In this document: one piece after another, positions 27,453 to 36,396 of the stretch
Layout: each line of letters begins with the position of its first letter
How positions within the stretch are numbered: the first letter of the stretch is position 1
NCBI RefSeq assembly: GCF_009696315.1
Contig: NZ_VUMG01000002.1
Coordinates: 496,001 to 560,000, forward strand
Source: Cutibacterium porci
GTDB taxonomy: Bacteria; Actinomycetota; Actinomycetes; Propionibacteriales; Propionibacteriaceae
Direction: 5' to 3'
Length of the DNA: 64,000 nucleotides
Position numbers and translations under genes: made by a program
Notes under the pieces: model-generated
Told to the model about the DNA's origin: nothing
What the model saw: the letters and a program-made list of their open reading frames with translations, nothing else
Database searches by the model: none

Positions 27453-28211
27453 TCAGTTGTCCTTACTGTGAGCTCCTCGGAACCCGGCACGCCAGCGCTC
27501 CCGATTGACCCGCGCAACGGCCACTAGCGGAATTCCCACCGGACAGGCCTCCACACATTCGCCGTATAGCGAGCATGGGCCGAACTCCTCATCAAGAGCG
27601 GTAATCATGCGTCGGGCTCGCTTCGAACGTTCCTGACGTCCCTGCGGCATCATCGCTAGATGCGAAAGCTTCGCACCTGCGAAGAGCATCGCCGCACCAT
27701 TTGGGCAAGCTGCCACGCATGCCCCACATCCGATACACGACGCGAAGTCGAGCGCTTGCTCGGCCTCGGCGTGTGGCTGCGGCACCGAGTCAGCATCGGG
27801 AGCTGTACCTGTCATGACGTCGACTGTTCCACCAGCCTGTATCAAGTGGTCCATGCTCGTGCGGTCGATGGCTAGATCACGAATAACCGGGAAAGCCGCC
27901 GAGCGGAAGGGCTCGATCGTGAAGTGCGTGATGTCAGGGAATGCTCTCAGATGCTGACGGCACGCGGGGGTATTCGGCAAGGGACCATGCGGCTTGCCAT
28001 TGACGACAAAACCACAGCACCCGCACACCCCTTCACGGCAATCAGACTCGAAGACGATCGGATCGCCGTCATTGTCAACAATCTGATCATTGAGCCGATC
28101 AAGCAACTCCAGCAAGCTCCACTCAGGCTCAGCGTCCTCGACAACGTGGTGCTCAAAATGTCCTTTAGCATCGGGGCCATCCTGACGCCAGATGTCCAAT
28201 TCCACCCTCAT
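27453..28211 (-). CDS. sdhB: Succinate dehydrogenase/fumarate reductase iron-sulfur subunit
   Basis: 252-residue membrane-peripheral electron-transfer subunit. The plant-type ferredoxin cluster is at CREGVCGCCGFVVNG and Cys in NTPACRQH. The C-terminal part binds the other clusters with CIGCGACVAACPNGA and YGECVEACPVGIP. It starts 4 bases inside the end of sdhA. Shape and length are those of the SdhB/FrdB branch that works with a single di-haem membrane subunit. Confidence 0.94.
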   Translation of the reverse strand: MRVELDIWRQDGPDAKGHFEHHVVEDAEPEWSLLELLDRLNDQIVDNDGDPIVFESDCREGVCGCCGFVVNGKPHGPLPNTPACRQHLRAFPDITHFTIEPFRSAAFPVIRDLAIDRTSMDHLIQAGGTVDVMTGTAPDADSVPQPHAEAEQALDFASCIGCGACVAACPNGAAMLFAGAKLSHLAMMPQGRQERSKRARRMITALDEEFGPCSLYGECVEACPVGIPLVAVARVNRERWRAGFRGAHSKDN

Positions 28212-30334
28212 CGGTAATCCCTCACCTGCAGATCAATCAACGAGAACGACAACGGCTCGCTATGCCGTACTTTGGTGCCGTCAGGTCGCGTCTCCCAAGC
28301 CGAAACCGCGCACCAATCATCGTCATTGCGTTTAGCTTCACCGGCTTCAGTAGCGAATTCGGTACGGAAATGTGCACCAGCCGATTCCCGACGGTCCAGG
28401 GCATCGAGAATCATGACCTCGCCAAGCTCGATGAAGTCAGCAACTCGACCAGCCTTCTCGAGTTCCTGATTGAGCCGGTTACCCGTACCAACAACCTTGA
28501 CGTCGCGCCAGAACTCCTCGCGCAGTGCGCGAACTTTTGTCAGCGCGTCAAGGAGTCCGGCCTCATCGCGAGAGACTCCGCAACCCTCGTAGAGGATGTC
28601 GCCAAGCTTGCGGTGGAACCATTCTGGACGATGCGTTCCGCCGCAGTTAAGCAAGGCATCAGTGCGCTTCTGCACCCTTTCAATGGCTGCGCTGACCTCG
28701 GGAGCGTCAAGGGGTAGCACCGGTTTTCCGACGAATCCGGCCAAATAGTTTGGCACCGTCAGTGGCAGGGTGAACCATCCGTCGACGCTGGCAGAAAGCA
28801 AAGAATTGGCCCCCAACCGGTTCGCACCGTGATAGTTATTCGACGCCTCACCACCGACGAACAAACCTGGGATCGTGCTCATCTGGTCGTAGTCGACCCA
28901 CAAGCCACCCATTGTGAAGTGGGCGCCTGGGGCAATGCGCATCGGCACCTCGTAGGGATTTTCCCCCGTGGCGTCAAAGTACATGTCGAACAGGTTGCCG
29001 TAACGCTCTGCAATGGTCTTTTTCCCGAGCCGCTCAATGGCGTCACGGAAGTCCAGATACACCGAATTCTTGAGCGGGCCAACTCCGTGGCCACTGTCAA
29101 TCTGAGTCTTGGCATTGCGGGAGGCGACGTCACGCGGTGTCAGGTTTCCGAAAGCCGGGTATTTACGCTCCAGGTAGTAGTCGCGCTCCTCCTCGGGGAT
29201 GTCATTGGCCGGGCGATCATCGCCAGCTTTCTTTGGCACCCAGATACGACCATCGTTGCGCAACGATTCACTCATGAGAGTGGTCTTGGACTGCCAGTGC
29301 GAACTGACGGGCAAGGCAGTCGGATGGAACTGCACGAAGCAGGGGCTAGCGAAGTATGCGCCTTGACGGTGAGCACGCCACGTCGCGGTGGCGTTCGATC
29401 CCTTGGCCAAGGTGGACCAGTGGTACACCGATCCATATCCACCAGTGCACAGGATGACGACGTGGGCCGTCCATGCCTTGATCTCACCGGTGAGAAGGTC
29501 GCGGGTGACGATGCCCTGGGCTTTGCCGTCGGCAACGATGAGATCAAGCATCTCGGTGCGGTTGTGCATTGTCACCGAACCAGCGTCAATTTGTGCCTGA
29601 AGAGCCTGAGAGCAGGCTACTTCGAGCTGCTGACCGGTCTCGCCGCGGGTGTAGTAGGTGCGCGAAACCTGCACGCCTCCAAATGATCGGGTAGCCAACT
29701 GGCCGCCATATTCTCGGGCGAACGGCGCACCGATGGCGTACATGTGGTCAATGACTCGTACAGATTCTGTGCCGAGTCGGACGACATCAGCCTCCCGACC
29801 CCGGTAGTCACCACCCTTGACGGTGTCCTTCACGAACCTCTTGAGGGAATCGCCGTCAACTTTGCGGGCGCGAGCGGCGTTGATGCCGCCCTGGGCGGCC
29901 ACCGAGTGTGCTCGACGCGGCGAATCATGGAAGCAGAACGCATCGACGTGGTAGCCGAGCTGGCCAAGGGTTACGGCGACCCCCGACCCGGAAAGGCCAG
30001 TTCCGACTACGATGACATTCATCTTGCGACGATTGGCGGGGTTGACGAGTTTGTACTCGCTTTGGCGACGGGTCCACGCGGTGAGCGGATCACCGTCGGG
30101 AGCTTTACCGTCCAATTCGTCACCGACGAGATAACCGGCCTTCTTTTGCGCTGGCCCAAGAATGTCACGAGCCTTGGACCTCTTGGCACCCTTTCGAGTC
30201 ACTGGTGACGACGCGGCCCGCTTAGGCTGCCGCCGCTCCGATTTTCCAGAGCCGGATTTCTCCGGCTTGTCATCCATATGACGCCCAGCAATTACCTCAA
30301 GAGGCCTTTTGACGGCCTCGATCCAGTTATTCAT
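28208..30334 (-). CDS. sdhA: Succinate dehydrogenase/fumarate reductase flavoprotein subunit
   Basis: 708-residue catalytic subunit, interconverting succinate and fumarate. It has the FAD motif VVGTGLSGSG, the flavin-linking His region in RRAHSVAAQGGINAA, and the active-site region GGLWVDYDQMSTIPGLFVGGEA. The first about 100 residues precede the FAD fold and include a Lys/Arg-rich stretch (about 20-60), which is unusual. MNNWIEAV at 30334 overlaps the sdhC stop by 4 bases, supporting this start. Propionic fermentation needs fumarate reduction, so the complex is central to metabolism. Confidence 0.94.
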   Translation of the reverse strand: MNNWIEAVKRPLEVIAGRHMDDKPEKSGSGKSERRQPKRAASSPVTRKGAKRSKARDILGPAQKKAGYLVGDELDGKAPDGDPLTAWTRRQSEYKLVNPANRRKMNVIVVGTGLSGSGVAVTLGQLGYHVDAFCFHDSPRRAHSVAAQGGINAARARKVDGDSLKRFVKDTVKGGDYRGREADVVRLGTESVRVIDHMYAIGAPFAREYGGQLATRSFGGVQVSRTYYTRGETGQQLEVACSQALQAQIDAGSVTMHNRTEMLDLIVADGKAQGIVTRDLLTGEIKAWTAHVVILCTGGYGSVYHWSTLAKGSNATATWRAHRQGAYFASPCFVQFHPTALPVSSHWQSKTTLMSESLRNDGRIWVPKKAGDDRPANDIPEEERDYYLERKYPAFGNLTPRDVASRNAKTQIDSGHGVGPLKNSVYLDFRDAIERLGKKTIAERYGNLFDMYFDATGENPYEVPMRIAPGAHFTMGGLWVDYDQMSTIPGLFVGGEASNNYHGANRLGANSLLSASVDGWFTLPLTVPNYLAGFVGKPVLPLDAPEVSAAIERVQKRTDALLNCGGTHRPEWFHRKLGDILYEGCGVSRDEAGLLDALTKVRALREEFWRDVKVVGTGNRLNQELEKAGRVADFIELGEVMILDALDRRESAGAHFRTEFATEAGEAKRNDDDWCAVSAWETRPDGTKVRHSEPLSFSLIDLQVRDYR

Positions 30335-31101
30335 GAGATCACCCCAGCAAGAATGAGCATGGGAAGTGCGCCGTTGCACACCACAATGGCCAGCGCGATG
30401 AGGAGACCAATCACTGTCCAAATCGCACGCAGTCGGCGTCCAGTACCGCCAAAACCATTAATGGTATTGCGTACCCCCTGAGCGATGTGCAACCCGATGA
30501 TGATCATGACGACGGTGTAAAAGATCGCCATCCACGGACGCGACAGGCTGGCGACAAGGTTCTGGTATGCGGTGATGTGGATATCGGGCGTTCCCTCATT
30601 GGTTGGTGCCCGGAAGGATGACGATTGCACCACTCTACCCAAGGTCAGATCGAGCAGATGCACCACGACGAAGGCCAGAATGACGATTCCCGACAGCGCC
30701 ATCGTACGGGCTCCCCAGCTCATGGCTTTCATACTGTGTCGGGAGAATTTGCCGCGTGCTCGTCGTCCCCTCACCCAGATCGTGAGTCCGGCCCACACAT
30801 GCAAAACCAAGCACACCAGCAACACAATCCGGAAGCACCACAGCACCCCACCGATGGGGAAAAGCGGGTACAACACGGTGCGGAGGAACTCGGCGTAAGC
30901 GTTGTAATCTCCTGGGCCCATAAAGGCCTTCAGATTTCCGACCATATGAACGAAAACGAATAACGCGAAAATCGTCCCCGTAATGGCCATGATCAATTTT
31001 AATGTGACGTTGGAAGGACGTGCCGCGCTGCGCGTACGAACGGCCACGGCATCCCCCCTGCGTTCAAGGTCACGTCGGTCTCGAACGTCAGGCACACTCA
31101 T
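30331..31101 (-). CDS. sdhC: Succinate dehydrogenase cytochrome b subunit
   Basis: 256-residue membrane anchor with five hydrophobic segments, as in the single-subunit di-haem b558 type. Likely haem-ligand histidines are in FVHMVGNLKAF, LVLHVWAGL, FVVVHLLDL and GLHIAQGVRN. The first about 35 residues are charged and cytoplasmic. MSVPDVRD at 31101 has AAGGG upstream and is preferred to a longer open frame. First gene of sdhCAB. Confidence 0.92.
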   Translation of the reverse strand: MSVPDVRDRRDLERRGDAVAVRTRSAARPSNVTLKLIMAITGTIFALFVFVHMVGNLKAFMGPGDYNAYAEFLRTVLYPLFPIGGVLWCFRIVLLVCLVLHVWAGLTIWVRGRRARGKFSRHSMKAMSWGARTMALSGIVILAFVVVHLLDLTLGRVVQSSSFRAPTNEGTPDIHITAYQNLVASLSRPWMAIFYTVVMIIIGLHIAQGVRNTINGFGGTGRRLRAIWTVIGLLIALAIVVCNGALPMLILAGVIS

Positions 31102-31157
31102 GGAGTCATCACCCTTTCGTTGCTGTGCAACTAGCCTAAAGGACGATGTTTTACGCG

Positions 31158-31207
31158 ATAACACCGGGGTCGAAATACCCATCACGGGCATCCGACCCCG
31201 GTGTTAT
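31158..31207. terminator. Long hairpin between glyS and sdhC
   Basis: A perfect 15-bp inverted repeat (ATAACACCGGGGTCG and complement) with a 20-base loop sits 78 bases after the glyS stop and 57 bases before sdhC. It is the likely glyS terminator; it might instead lie in the sdh leader. Confidence 0.65.
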
Positions 31208-31213
31208 AGATGT

Positions 31214-31257
31214 CATTTGTGCACAACCACCTTTGTGTCGTTGTTCATTTGTGCACA
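31214..31257. promoter_or_regulatory. Triple TTTGTG repeat upstream of sdhC
   Basis: TTTGTG occurs at 31216, 31232 and 31248, exactly 16 bp apart. The first and third copies are part of a 12-bp direct repeat CATTTGTGCACA. The regular period suggests binding of a regulator array, most likely for sdhCAB. Confidence 0.45.
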
Positions 31258-31284
31258 TATATCTTGCAAACGCGATCTAAGAAA

Positions 31285-32682
31285 TCAGCATCCGCATAGT
31301 TTTCCACCAAGGTATTCCTCAACCTTGTCGATGCTGACTCGTTCCTGAGCCATGGTGTCACGCTCGCGAATCGTCACGGCATCATCTTCGAGGGAATCAA
31401 AGTCGACGGTGACGCAGAACGGCGTACCAATCTCGTCCTGCCGACGGTACCGCTTACCGATCGCCTGGGCATCGTCAAAGTCAACATTCCAATGCTGACG
31501 CAATCGAGCAGAAAGGTCACGAGCCTTCGGCGACAAGTCGGAATTACGACTCAGCGGGAGTACCGCAGCTTTTACCGGTGATAGACGCGGATCCAGCTTA
31601 AGCACAGTGCGCTTGTCGACCCCACCCTTAGCGTTGGGAGCTTCATCCTCGGTGTAAGCATCAACCATGAAAGCCATCAAAGACCGAGTCAACCCAGCCG
31701 CCGGCTCAATGACATATGGCAGGTAGCGCTTGTTGTTAGCCTGGTCGTAGTACGAAAGGTCCTTGCCAGAATGCTTGGAGTGGGTACTCAAATCGAAGTC
31801 GGTGCGGTTAGCAATCCCCTCAAGCTCACCCCACTGCGACCCGGCGAATCCGAATTTGTACTCGATGTCGACAGTACGCTTCGAGTAGTGGGAGAGTTTC
31901 TCCTTGGGATGCTCGTAGTGACGTAAGTTATCCCGGTTAATGCCGAGGTCGGTGTACCAGGATGTGCGGGCGTCGATCCAGTACTGGTGCCACTCCTCAT
32001 CGGTGCCCGGTTCGACGAAGAACTCCATCTCCATCTGCTCGAACTCACGGGTACGGAAGATGAAATTCCCGGGTGTGATTTCGTTGCGGAATGACTTGCC
32101 AGTCTGCGCGATGCCAAACGGCGGCTTCTTCCGTGCGCTCGTGAGCACATTCTGGAAATTGACGAAAATTCCTTGGGCGGTCTCAGGGCGCAGGTAATGC
32201 AGACCTGACTCATCCTCGACCGGGCCGAGGTACGTCTTCAGCATCATGTTGAAGTCACGCGGCTCGGTCCACTGCCCCTTGTTGCCGCAGTTGGGGCAAT
32301 TGATCTGCTCAAGCGGGATTGAATCAGGGTTGTCGATCCCATGCTTGGCTGCATGCCCTTCCTGCAGATGGTCAGCGCGCATCCGCTTGTGACACGACAG
32401 GCACTCCGTCAGCGGATCATTGAACACGCCGACGTGGCCCGACGCCACCCACACCTCGCGAGGCAAGATAACCGAGGAATCCAAACCGACGACGTCATCA
32501 CGGCGAGTCACCATGGCACGCCACCACTGCCTCTTAATGTTCTCCTTGAGCTCGACACCGAATGGACCGTAATCCCACGCAGCACGGGTGCCACCATAGA
32601 TTTCCCCACATGGGAAAACGAATCCACGCCGTTTACAGAGATTGATGACATTGTCGAGTGTGCTAGCGGAGGCCACAGCCAT
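31285..32682 (-). CDS. glyS: Glycyl-tRNA synthetase, dimeric class II type
   Basis: 465-residue class II synthetase of the alpha2 type. Seen: [14 protein letters not shown] at the N-terminus, motif 2 region [33 protein letters not shown], motif 3 end with [17 protein letters not shown], and a C-terminal anticodon domain. Zinc-type cysteines are in [12 protein letters not shown] and [14 protein letters not shown] lies just before the ATG. Product of the usual length. Confidence 0.96.
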   Translation of the reverse strand: MAVASASTLDNVINLCKRRGFVFPCGEIYGGTRAAWDYGPFGVELKENIKRQWWRAMVTRRDDVVGLDSSVILPREVWVASGHVGVFNDPLTECLSCHKRMRADHLQEGHAAKHGIDNPDSIPLEQINCPNCGNKGQWTEPRDFNMMLKTYLGPVEDESGLHYLRPETAQGIFVNFQNVLTSARKKPPFGIAQTGKSFRNEITPGNFIFRTREFEQMEMEFFVEPGTDEEWHQYWIDARTSWYTDLGINRDNLRHYEHPKEKLSHYSKRTVDIEYKFGFAGSQWGELEGIANRTDFDLSTHSKHSGKDLSYYDQANNKRYLPYVIEPAAGLTRSLMAFMVDAYTEDEAPNAKGGVDKRTVLKLDPRLSPVKAAVLPLSRNSDLSPKARDLSARLRQHWNVDFDDAQAIGKRYRRQDEIGTPFCVTVDFDSLEDDAVTIRERDTMAQERVSIDKVEEYLGGKLCGC

Positions 32683-33511
32683 CCCTTTCTTTCAAGTCCT
32701 CATTGGAGCGGGCACCCGGATGATGCCCGCACGCGCAGATCGAGCCGCTAAGCGCAACTGTAGCGGCTCCGATTCCAAAGACCGGCGCCAAGATCCCATT
32801 GCTGACCCAACCGACACACGCTCACCACAAGCACCAGGCGCTACGCGAGCTGGTCCCCTCGTAACAGCGGGCCACACGTCCAGTAGTGTCCCCGGCTCGT
32901 TCTAGCAGATTTGACAGGCCCGCAGCCTTTCATGACGCCAGCGGCAGATGAATAGATGTCAGAGACGAAAAACATCTAGATCAAATTCCATGGTTCCCAA
33001 GCGATTCTCGTCAATTCAGTCAAGACGACCTTGATACTCATCTATAAACAAGCACGGTGGGTGTCGGAGCCTTGTCCGACGTAACTCCTGAGAGTCAATA
33101 CGTGAGCACCCGATTGACCCCCACTACGATGTCTTCCCGCCGTGGGGCTCCTACCGGGCTCACACTCGCACTACTCGAGTCCGGCCCTACGTACTCAACT
33201 CTCGACGTACTCAACTCGCCACGACGAATCATCGGCACATCATGCCGACATCAACGTACACACTGACCGGACAGGCTTTGACTGTTCCCGCTTCCTCCAC
33301 CATCGGAAAGCAGGTACTGCATCCACGTGCGTACCGCTACGGCTTGGCCATGCTGGGTTGTGGTGCCATAACATCCAGTACTCCCCGACATGCTCGACGT
33401 CGCCGCGAGAAGCCGTCACGGATTCCCCACTGTGGACATCGACGACTACGGAGACACGGTCTTCCGGGGTATAGTCTGACCTTACTTTCACGCGCAATAG
33501 TGAGGTTGATC
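32683..33511. other. Long gene-free region upstream of glyS and zur
   Basis: About 830 bases between divergent glyS and zur. Close to glyS are two tandem hairpins: CGGGCA/TGCCCG (32709-32729) and GAGCCGCTA/TAGCGGCTC (32742-32769). There is a small hairpin at 33063-33080 and a 13-bp direct repeat ACGTACTCAACTC at 33189-33201 and 33205-33217. Several open frames exist but none has a family look or ribosome site. It may hold a decayed gene. No T-box motif was found. Confidence 0.5.
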
Positions 33512-33928
33512 ATGACTGGAAACCGGCGTCGCACGACCAAACAGCGCCTTGCGATTCGCGCTCTGTTTGACGACGAGTCGTTCTTCCTCACTGCCCAGCA
33601 AGTTCACGATCAATTGCGCGAACGCGGAGACCAGGTTGGTTTGGCAACCGTTTATCGGAATTTGCAAACACTGGCTGACGATGGCGAGCTTGATGTCATT
33701 CGCGCTGAAGACGGCGAGATGACCTATCGTCGTTGTTCCTCAGCGCACCACCATCACCTGGTGTGCCGCAGCTGCGGTAAAGCCGTTGAAATTGGGCCGG
33801 AAAAGATCTTGGAGGATTGGGCTCGCGACGTCGCTGCGAAGCACGGGTTCAGCGAGACCGGTCATGAGCTGGAATTGTTCGGGATCTGTTCGGAATGCTC
33901 CGCAGCGCGAACTGATCCAGTGTCGTAA
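33512..33928 (+). CDS. zur: Fur-family regulator, probably Zur
   Basis: 138-residue metal-dependent repressor. The N-terminal winged helix has TAQQVHDQLR and LATVYRNLQTLADDGELD. The dimer domain has the His-rich SSAHHHHLVCRSCGKAVEI and a second zinc Cys pair in GICSECSA. Position next to glyS, with recO and uppS not far away, matches the zinc regulator Zur/FurB of actinobacteria rather than Fur; this is an inference from gene order. The ATG at 33512 has GAGG 7 bases upstream; the longer open frame is not used. Confidence 0.88.
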   Translation: MTGNRRRTTKQRLAIRALFDDESFFLTAQQVHDQLRERGDQVGLATVYRNLQTLADDGELDVIRAEDGEMTYRRCSSAHHHHLVCRSCGKAVEIGPEKILEDWARDVAAKHGFSETGHELELFGICSECSAARTDPVS

Positions 33929-33929
33929 G

Positions 33930-34601
33930 TCAACGACGCAGGCGCGGTGTCACCAAACCGAGCTCGCACGCCCTCACGAGTATCTCAAGACGACTGCGCA
34001 CTCCCAGCTTTTTTGCTAAATGACCGAGACGCTGCTTAACAGCGGACTCACTGAGACACAGTTCATCAGCGATAACAGCATTCGGAAGCCCCTCAGCAAG
34101 AAGTTGCAAGACGTCGTCGTCAGCATCAGACAATTCCACCGGAGTCATATCAACCCGATGAGACTGGCCGCCTGAGGGCTGAGATGAAAAGGCCTCGACA
34201 ACGCCCCGAGCGACCTCAGGAGATACTGTCACCTGACCGGCCATAACGGCACGGACCCCAGCTATGACGGCCTCCGGCTCAGATTCTTTGAGAAGGTATC
34301 CAGAAGCGCCCGCGAGGATAGCCCCAACGACGATATCTCGGCGGGCAAAGGTTGTCAGAGCGACGACACGAACCGACGGATGACGCGAAGCAATCATGCG
34401 AGTCGCGGCTAGACCGTCCATCTCAGGCATCTTGAGATCCATGAGGACAACATCGGGCAGTAGCTCATCGACAAGGTCAACCGCCTCACGACCATTAGTA
34501 GCCTGACCGACGACCTCCATCTCCTCGACACGAGAGAAATAGCCAGCAAGAGCCTGCCTCATGATCGGATGATCGTCAGCCACCACAAGTCGAACTGACA
34601 T
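33930..34601 (-). CDS. NarL/LuxR-family response regulator
   Basis: 223-residue two-component regulator. The receiver has the acidic pair DD at 9-10, the phospho-acceptor Asp55 in LMDLKMP, and the switch Lys in GYLLKE. A LuxR-type helix-turn-helix forms the last about 60 residues (AEGLPNAVIADELCLSESAV). The ATG at 34601 is preceded by GAGGAGG. It is divergent from a tiny secreted peptide and the matching kinase. The HTH lacks the usual N-terminal Glu of LuxR domains but is otherwise normal. Target genes are unknown; the peptide gene is an obvious candidate. Confidence 0.9.
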   Translation of the reverse strand: MSVRLVVADDHPIMRQALAGYFSRVEEMEVVGQATNGREAVDLVDELLPDVVLMDLKMPEMDGLAATRMIASRHPSVRVVALTTFARRDIVVGAILAGASGYLLKESEPEAVIAGVRAVMAGQVTVSPEVARGVVEAFSSQPSGGQSHRVDMTPVELSDADDDVLQLLAEGLPNAVIADELCLSESAVKQRLGHLAKKLGVRSRLEILVRACELGLVTPRLRR

Positions 34602-34921
34602 CACACCTCCTCACACTTACGCTGAGCGCTGCTAGCCCGGATGAACCCTCGTCATCCAGATGACCGCACGACTCAGATAACACCTTCGACGCGAGGCATC
34701 CAGCTAACGTCACACTACCTTCCATCTTCGCATGGTGCAGCGACCTGTCTAGCACCGAGTTAGCTGCAAGGCCCGATGAGCCAAACGTGTACGGCCTAGC
34801 CGAGAACCTGACCGGATGGGCAATCAGTCGATGCGACACGCGACTCTTTTCGGCACGTAACCTTCTCGTCACATCGTCTTCACTGCGGCCGTTGTAGGTG
34901 GCCCTCCACGCGGGATACATT
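34602..34921. other. Divergent control region between regulator and peptide gene
   Basis: About 320 bases with no gene. Near the peptide there is a TTGTAG...TACATT pair about 18 bases apart (34892 onward), ending only a few bases before the peptide ATG. This could make a leaderless or very short-leader transcript. No clear operator was identified. Confidence 0.35.
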
Positions 34922-35119
34922 ATGCGCATGAAGAAAATCATCACCGGCATCGTGGCTGCGCTGGCCGTCAGCTCCTTTTCGGTCGCCGTCCCCGCTCAAG
35001 CCTCCACTGACTCCACCCCTGTCCAGAACGCCGTCAAGACGCAACCCAAGGCCCATGTCGAGGGAATCATGGACGGCCTGTGCACCATTTACCCCAACTG
35101 GTGTTACGACTGGAACTGA
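34922..35119 (+). CDS. Small secreted peptide with a Cys-Cys loop
   Basis: 65-residue precursor. Residues 1-27 are a textbook Sec signal peptide: MRMKK, a hydrophobic run, then PAQA. The predicted mature peptide has 38 residues and ends in a Trp/Tyr-rich segment, MDGLCTIYPNWCYDWN, with Cys54 and Cys61. The two Cys could close a six-residue disulfide loop. It lies between divergent response-regulator and kinase genes, 58 bases before the kinase. That layout suggests a peptide signal or a regulated antimicrobial, but nothing proves it. ATG 34928 is an alternative start. I do not recognise a family. Confidence 0.7.
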   Translation: MRMKKIITGIVAALAVSSFSVAVPAQASTDSTPVQNAVKTQPKAHVEGIMDGLCTIYPNWCYDWN

Positions 35120-35177
35120 TTTCTCACCCACACCTGCGCCTACCGTGTGAGGCGCCTAACCCGCGAGATGTGCATTG

Positions 35178-36341
35178 ATGAATAGTGCTTCGACTGTACG
35201 CAACCTTATATTCGAAAAGGACAGTCGAACCGCTACTATCACGGCTGTCATCATCACTGTGCTAGTCCTGTCTGGGTTAGACGATTTGCGTGTGGCCGTC
35301 GCGACTCATCGGAGCGACGGTGCGATGATCTGGACGGCGGTCACGTACGTTTTCAGTGTCGTTGCATTGTTGTGCTGGAAGCACCCTATAGTCCAGGAAT
35401 TGTTACTGCTTATCGGTCTGGTCAGCAGTGTTATGGCAGGGAATCTCGCATTCAGCATTCCGCTGTTAGTCGTACTCGCGTTCTTCGCCAGCCAACGTGG
35501 TCTAGGTTACCATCTCATTCCGGCCGCCATCGGAACGGCCGTTATTGTCATTCGAGCAGCTGGCCACAATGCACGATGGGTGTCCATTTTTTTGGTGACA
35601 TGTATCGCGTGCATAATCGGTATAGGATTTGGCTCCGCTTTCCGCTGGCTCGATAACCGCCGTGAACAAGCCGAGAAGCAAGCTGCTGATGCTCTCGAGC
35701 AGGCGGCACATGCCCGCGAAGAAGAGCGTCAGCAGCTTGCAGCCGAGCTCCACGACATGGTGGCCAAAGATCTCACCGTCATCACTATGTTGGCGGGATC
35801 ATTGCGCCTCAACACCGCAGATGAGGCCGTGATCACAGCTTCCAAATCAATAGAAACGACATCACGGACGGCCTTAGACGACCTTCAGCGCCTACTCCTC
35901 GTGCTGCGTAACCGCGACCTCCCGCTCATCTCCTCCCCCACTCATGAGGACTCCGTCGAGGCCACAGTAGCTGCTATGGTGACTCGGCTCGAGACACTGG
36001 GCTGGCATGTTGAATCGTCGGTCACGTGCGCTCCGATGCCGGTCAGTGTCTCCGACGCTATCAACCGAATTCTTGACGAATCCACCGCCAATGCCATAAA
36101 ACACAACGGCCCCTCCACAGCGAAAATCACCGTCATGGATGACGGCGATGACGTTGTGGTAACCGTCTCTAATCCCGTCATTGGCTCTCAGATAGAACCC
36201 GTTCGGTCGACTGGAATGGGTATTGCGCGATTAAAAGAGCGTGTCACCCTGCTCCGTGGCGAGATTTCCATTGGTCTGCGCAACGGTTGGTGGGTTGTTA
36301 ACGCGCGTATTCCGCGCGCAAAGCCTCTTCGTGAGACGTAG
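35178..36341 (+). CDS. NarL-type sensor histidine kinase
   Basis: 387-residue membrane kinase. Five or six hydrophobic segments occupy residues 18-155, with little extracytoplasmic loop, so the ligand may be sensed in or near the membrane. A coiled coil (about 160-185) leads to the HisKA_3 box with His192 in LAAELHDMVAKDL. The ATPase domain has DESTANAIKHN (N box) and GMGIARLKERV (G box). It pairs naturally with the response regulator encoded on the other side of the small peptide. ATG at 35178 has GAGATG upstream. Confidence 0.88.
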   Translation: MNSASTVRNLIFEKDSRTATITAVIITVLVLSGLDDLRVAVATHRSDGAMIWTAVTYVFSVVALLCWKHPIVQELLLLIGLVSSVMAGNLAFSIPLLVVLAFFASQRGLGYHLIPAAIGTAVIVIRAAGHNARWVSIFLVTCIACIIGIGFGSAFRWLDNRREQAEKQAADALEQAAHAREEERQQLAAELHDMVAKDLTVITMLAGSLRLNTADEAVITASKSIETTSRTALDDLQRLLLVLRNRDLPLISSPTHEDSVEATVAAMVTRLETLGWHVESSVTCAPMPVSVSDAINRILDESTANAIKHNGPSTAKITVMDDGDDVVVTVSNPVIGSQIEPVRSTGMGIARLKERVTLLRGEISIGLRNGWWVVNARIPRAKPLRET

Positions 36342-36396
36342 CAGGCCCCCACACAGGTCGGGACCGGCAAGCCATAACCAGCCCATTAATAGCAGC

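Noticed and set aside
32683-33060. T-box riboswitch before glyS
   Set aside because: The conserved T-box sequence is not present on the minus strand; only simple hairpins are seen.
33240-33497. 85-codon minus-strand frame upstream of zur, and plus-strand frames overlapping it
   Set aside because: No family resemblance; the plus-strand frame is simply the open extension of zur upstream of its real ATG.
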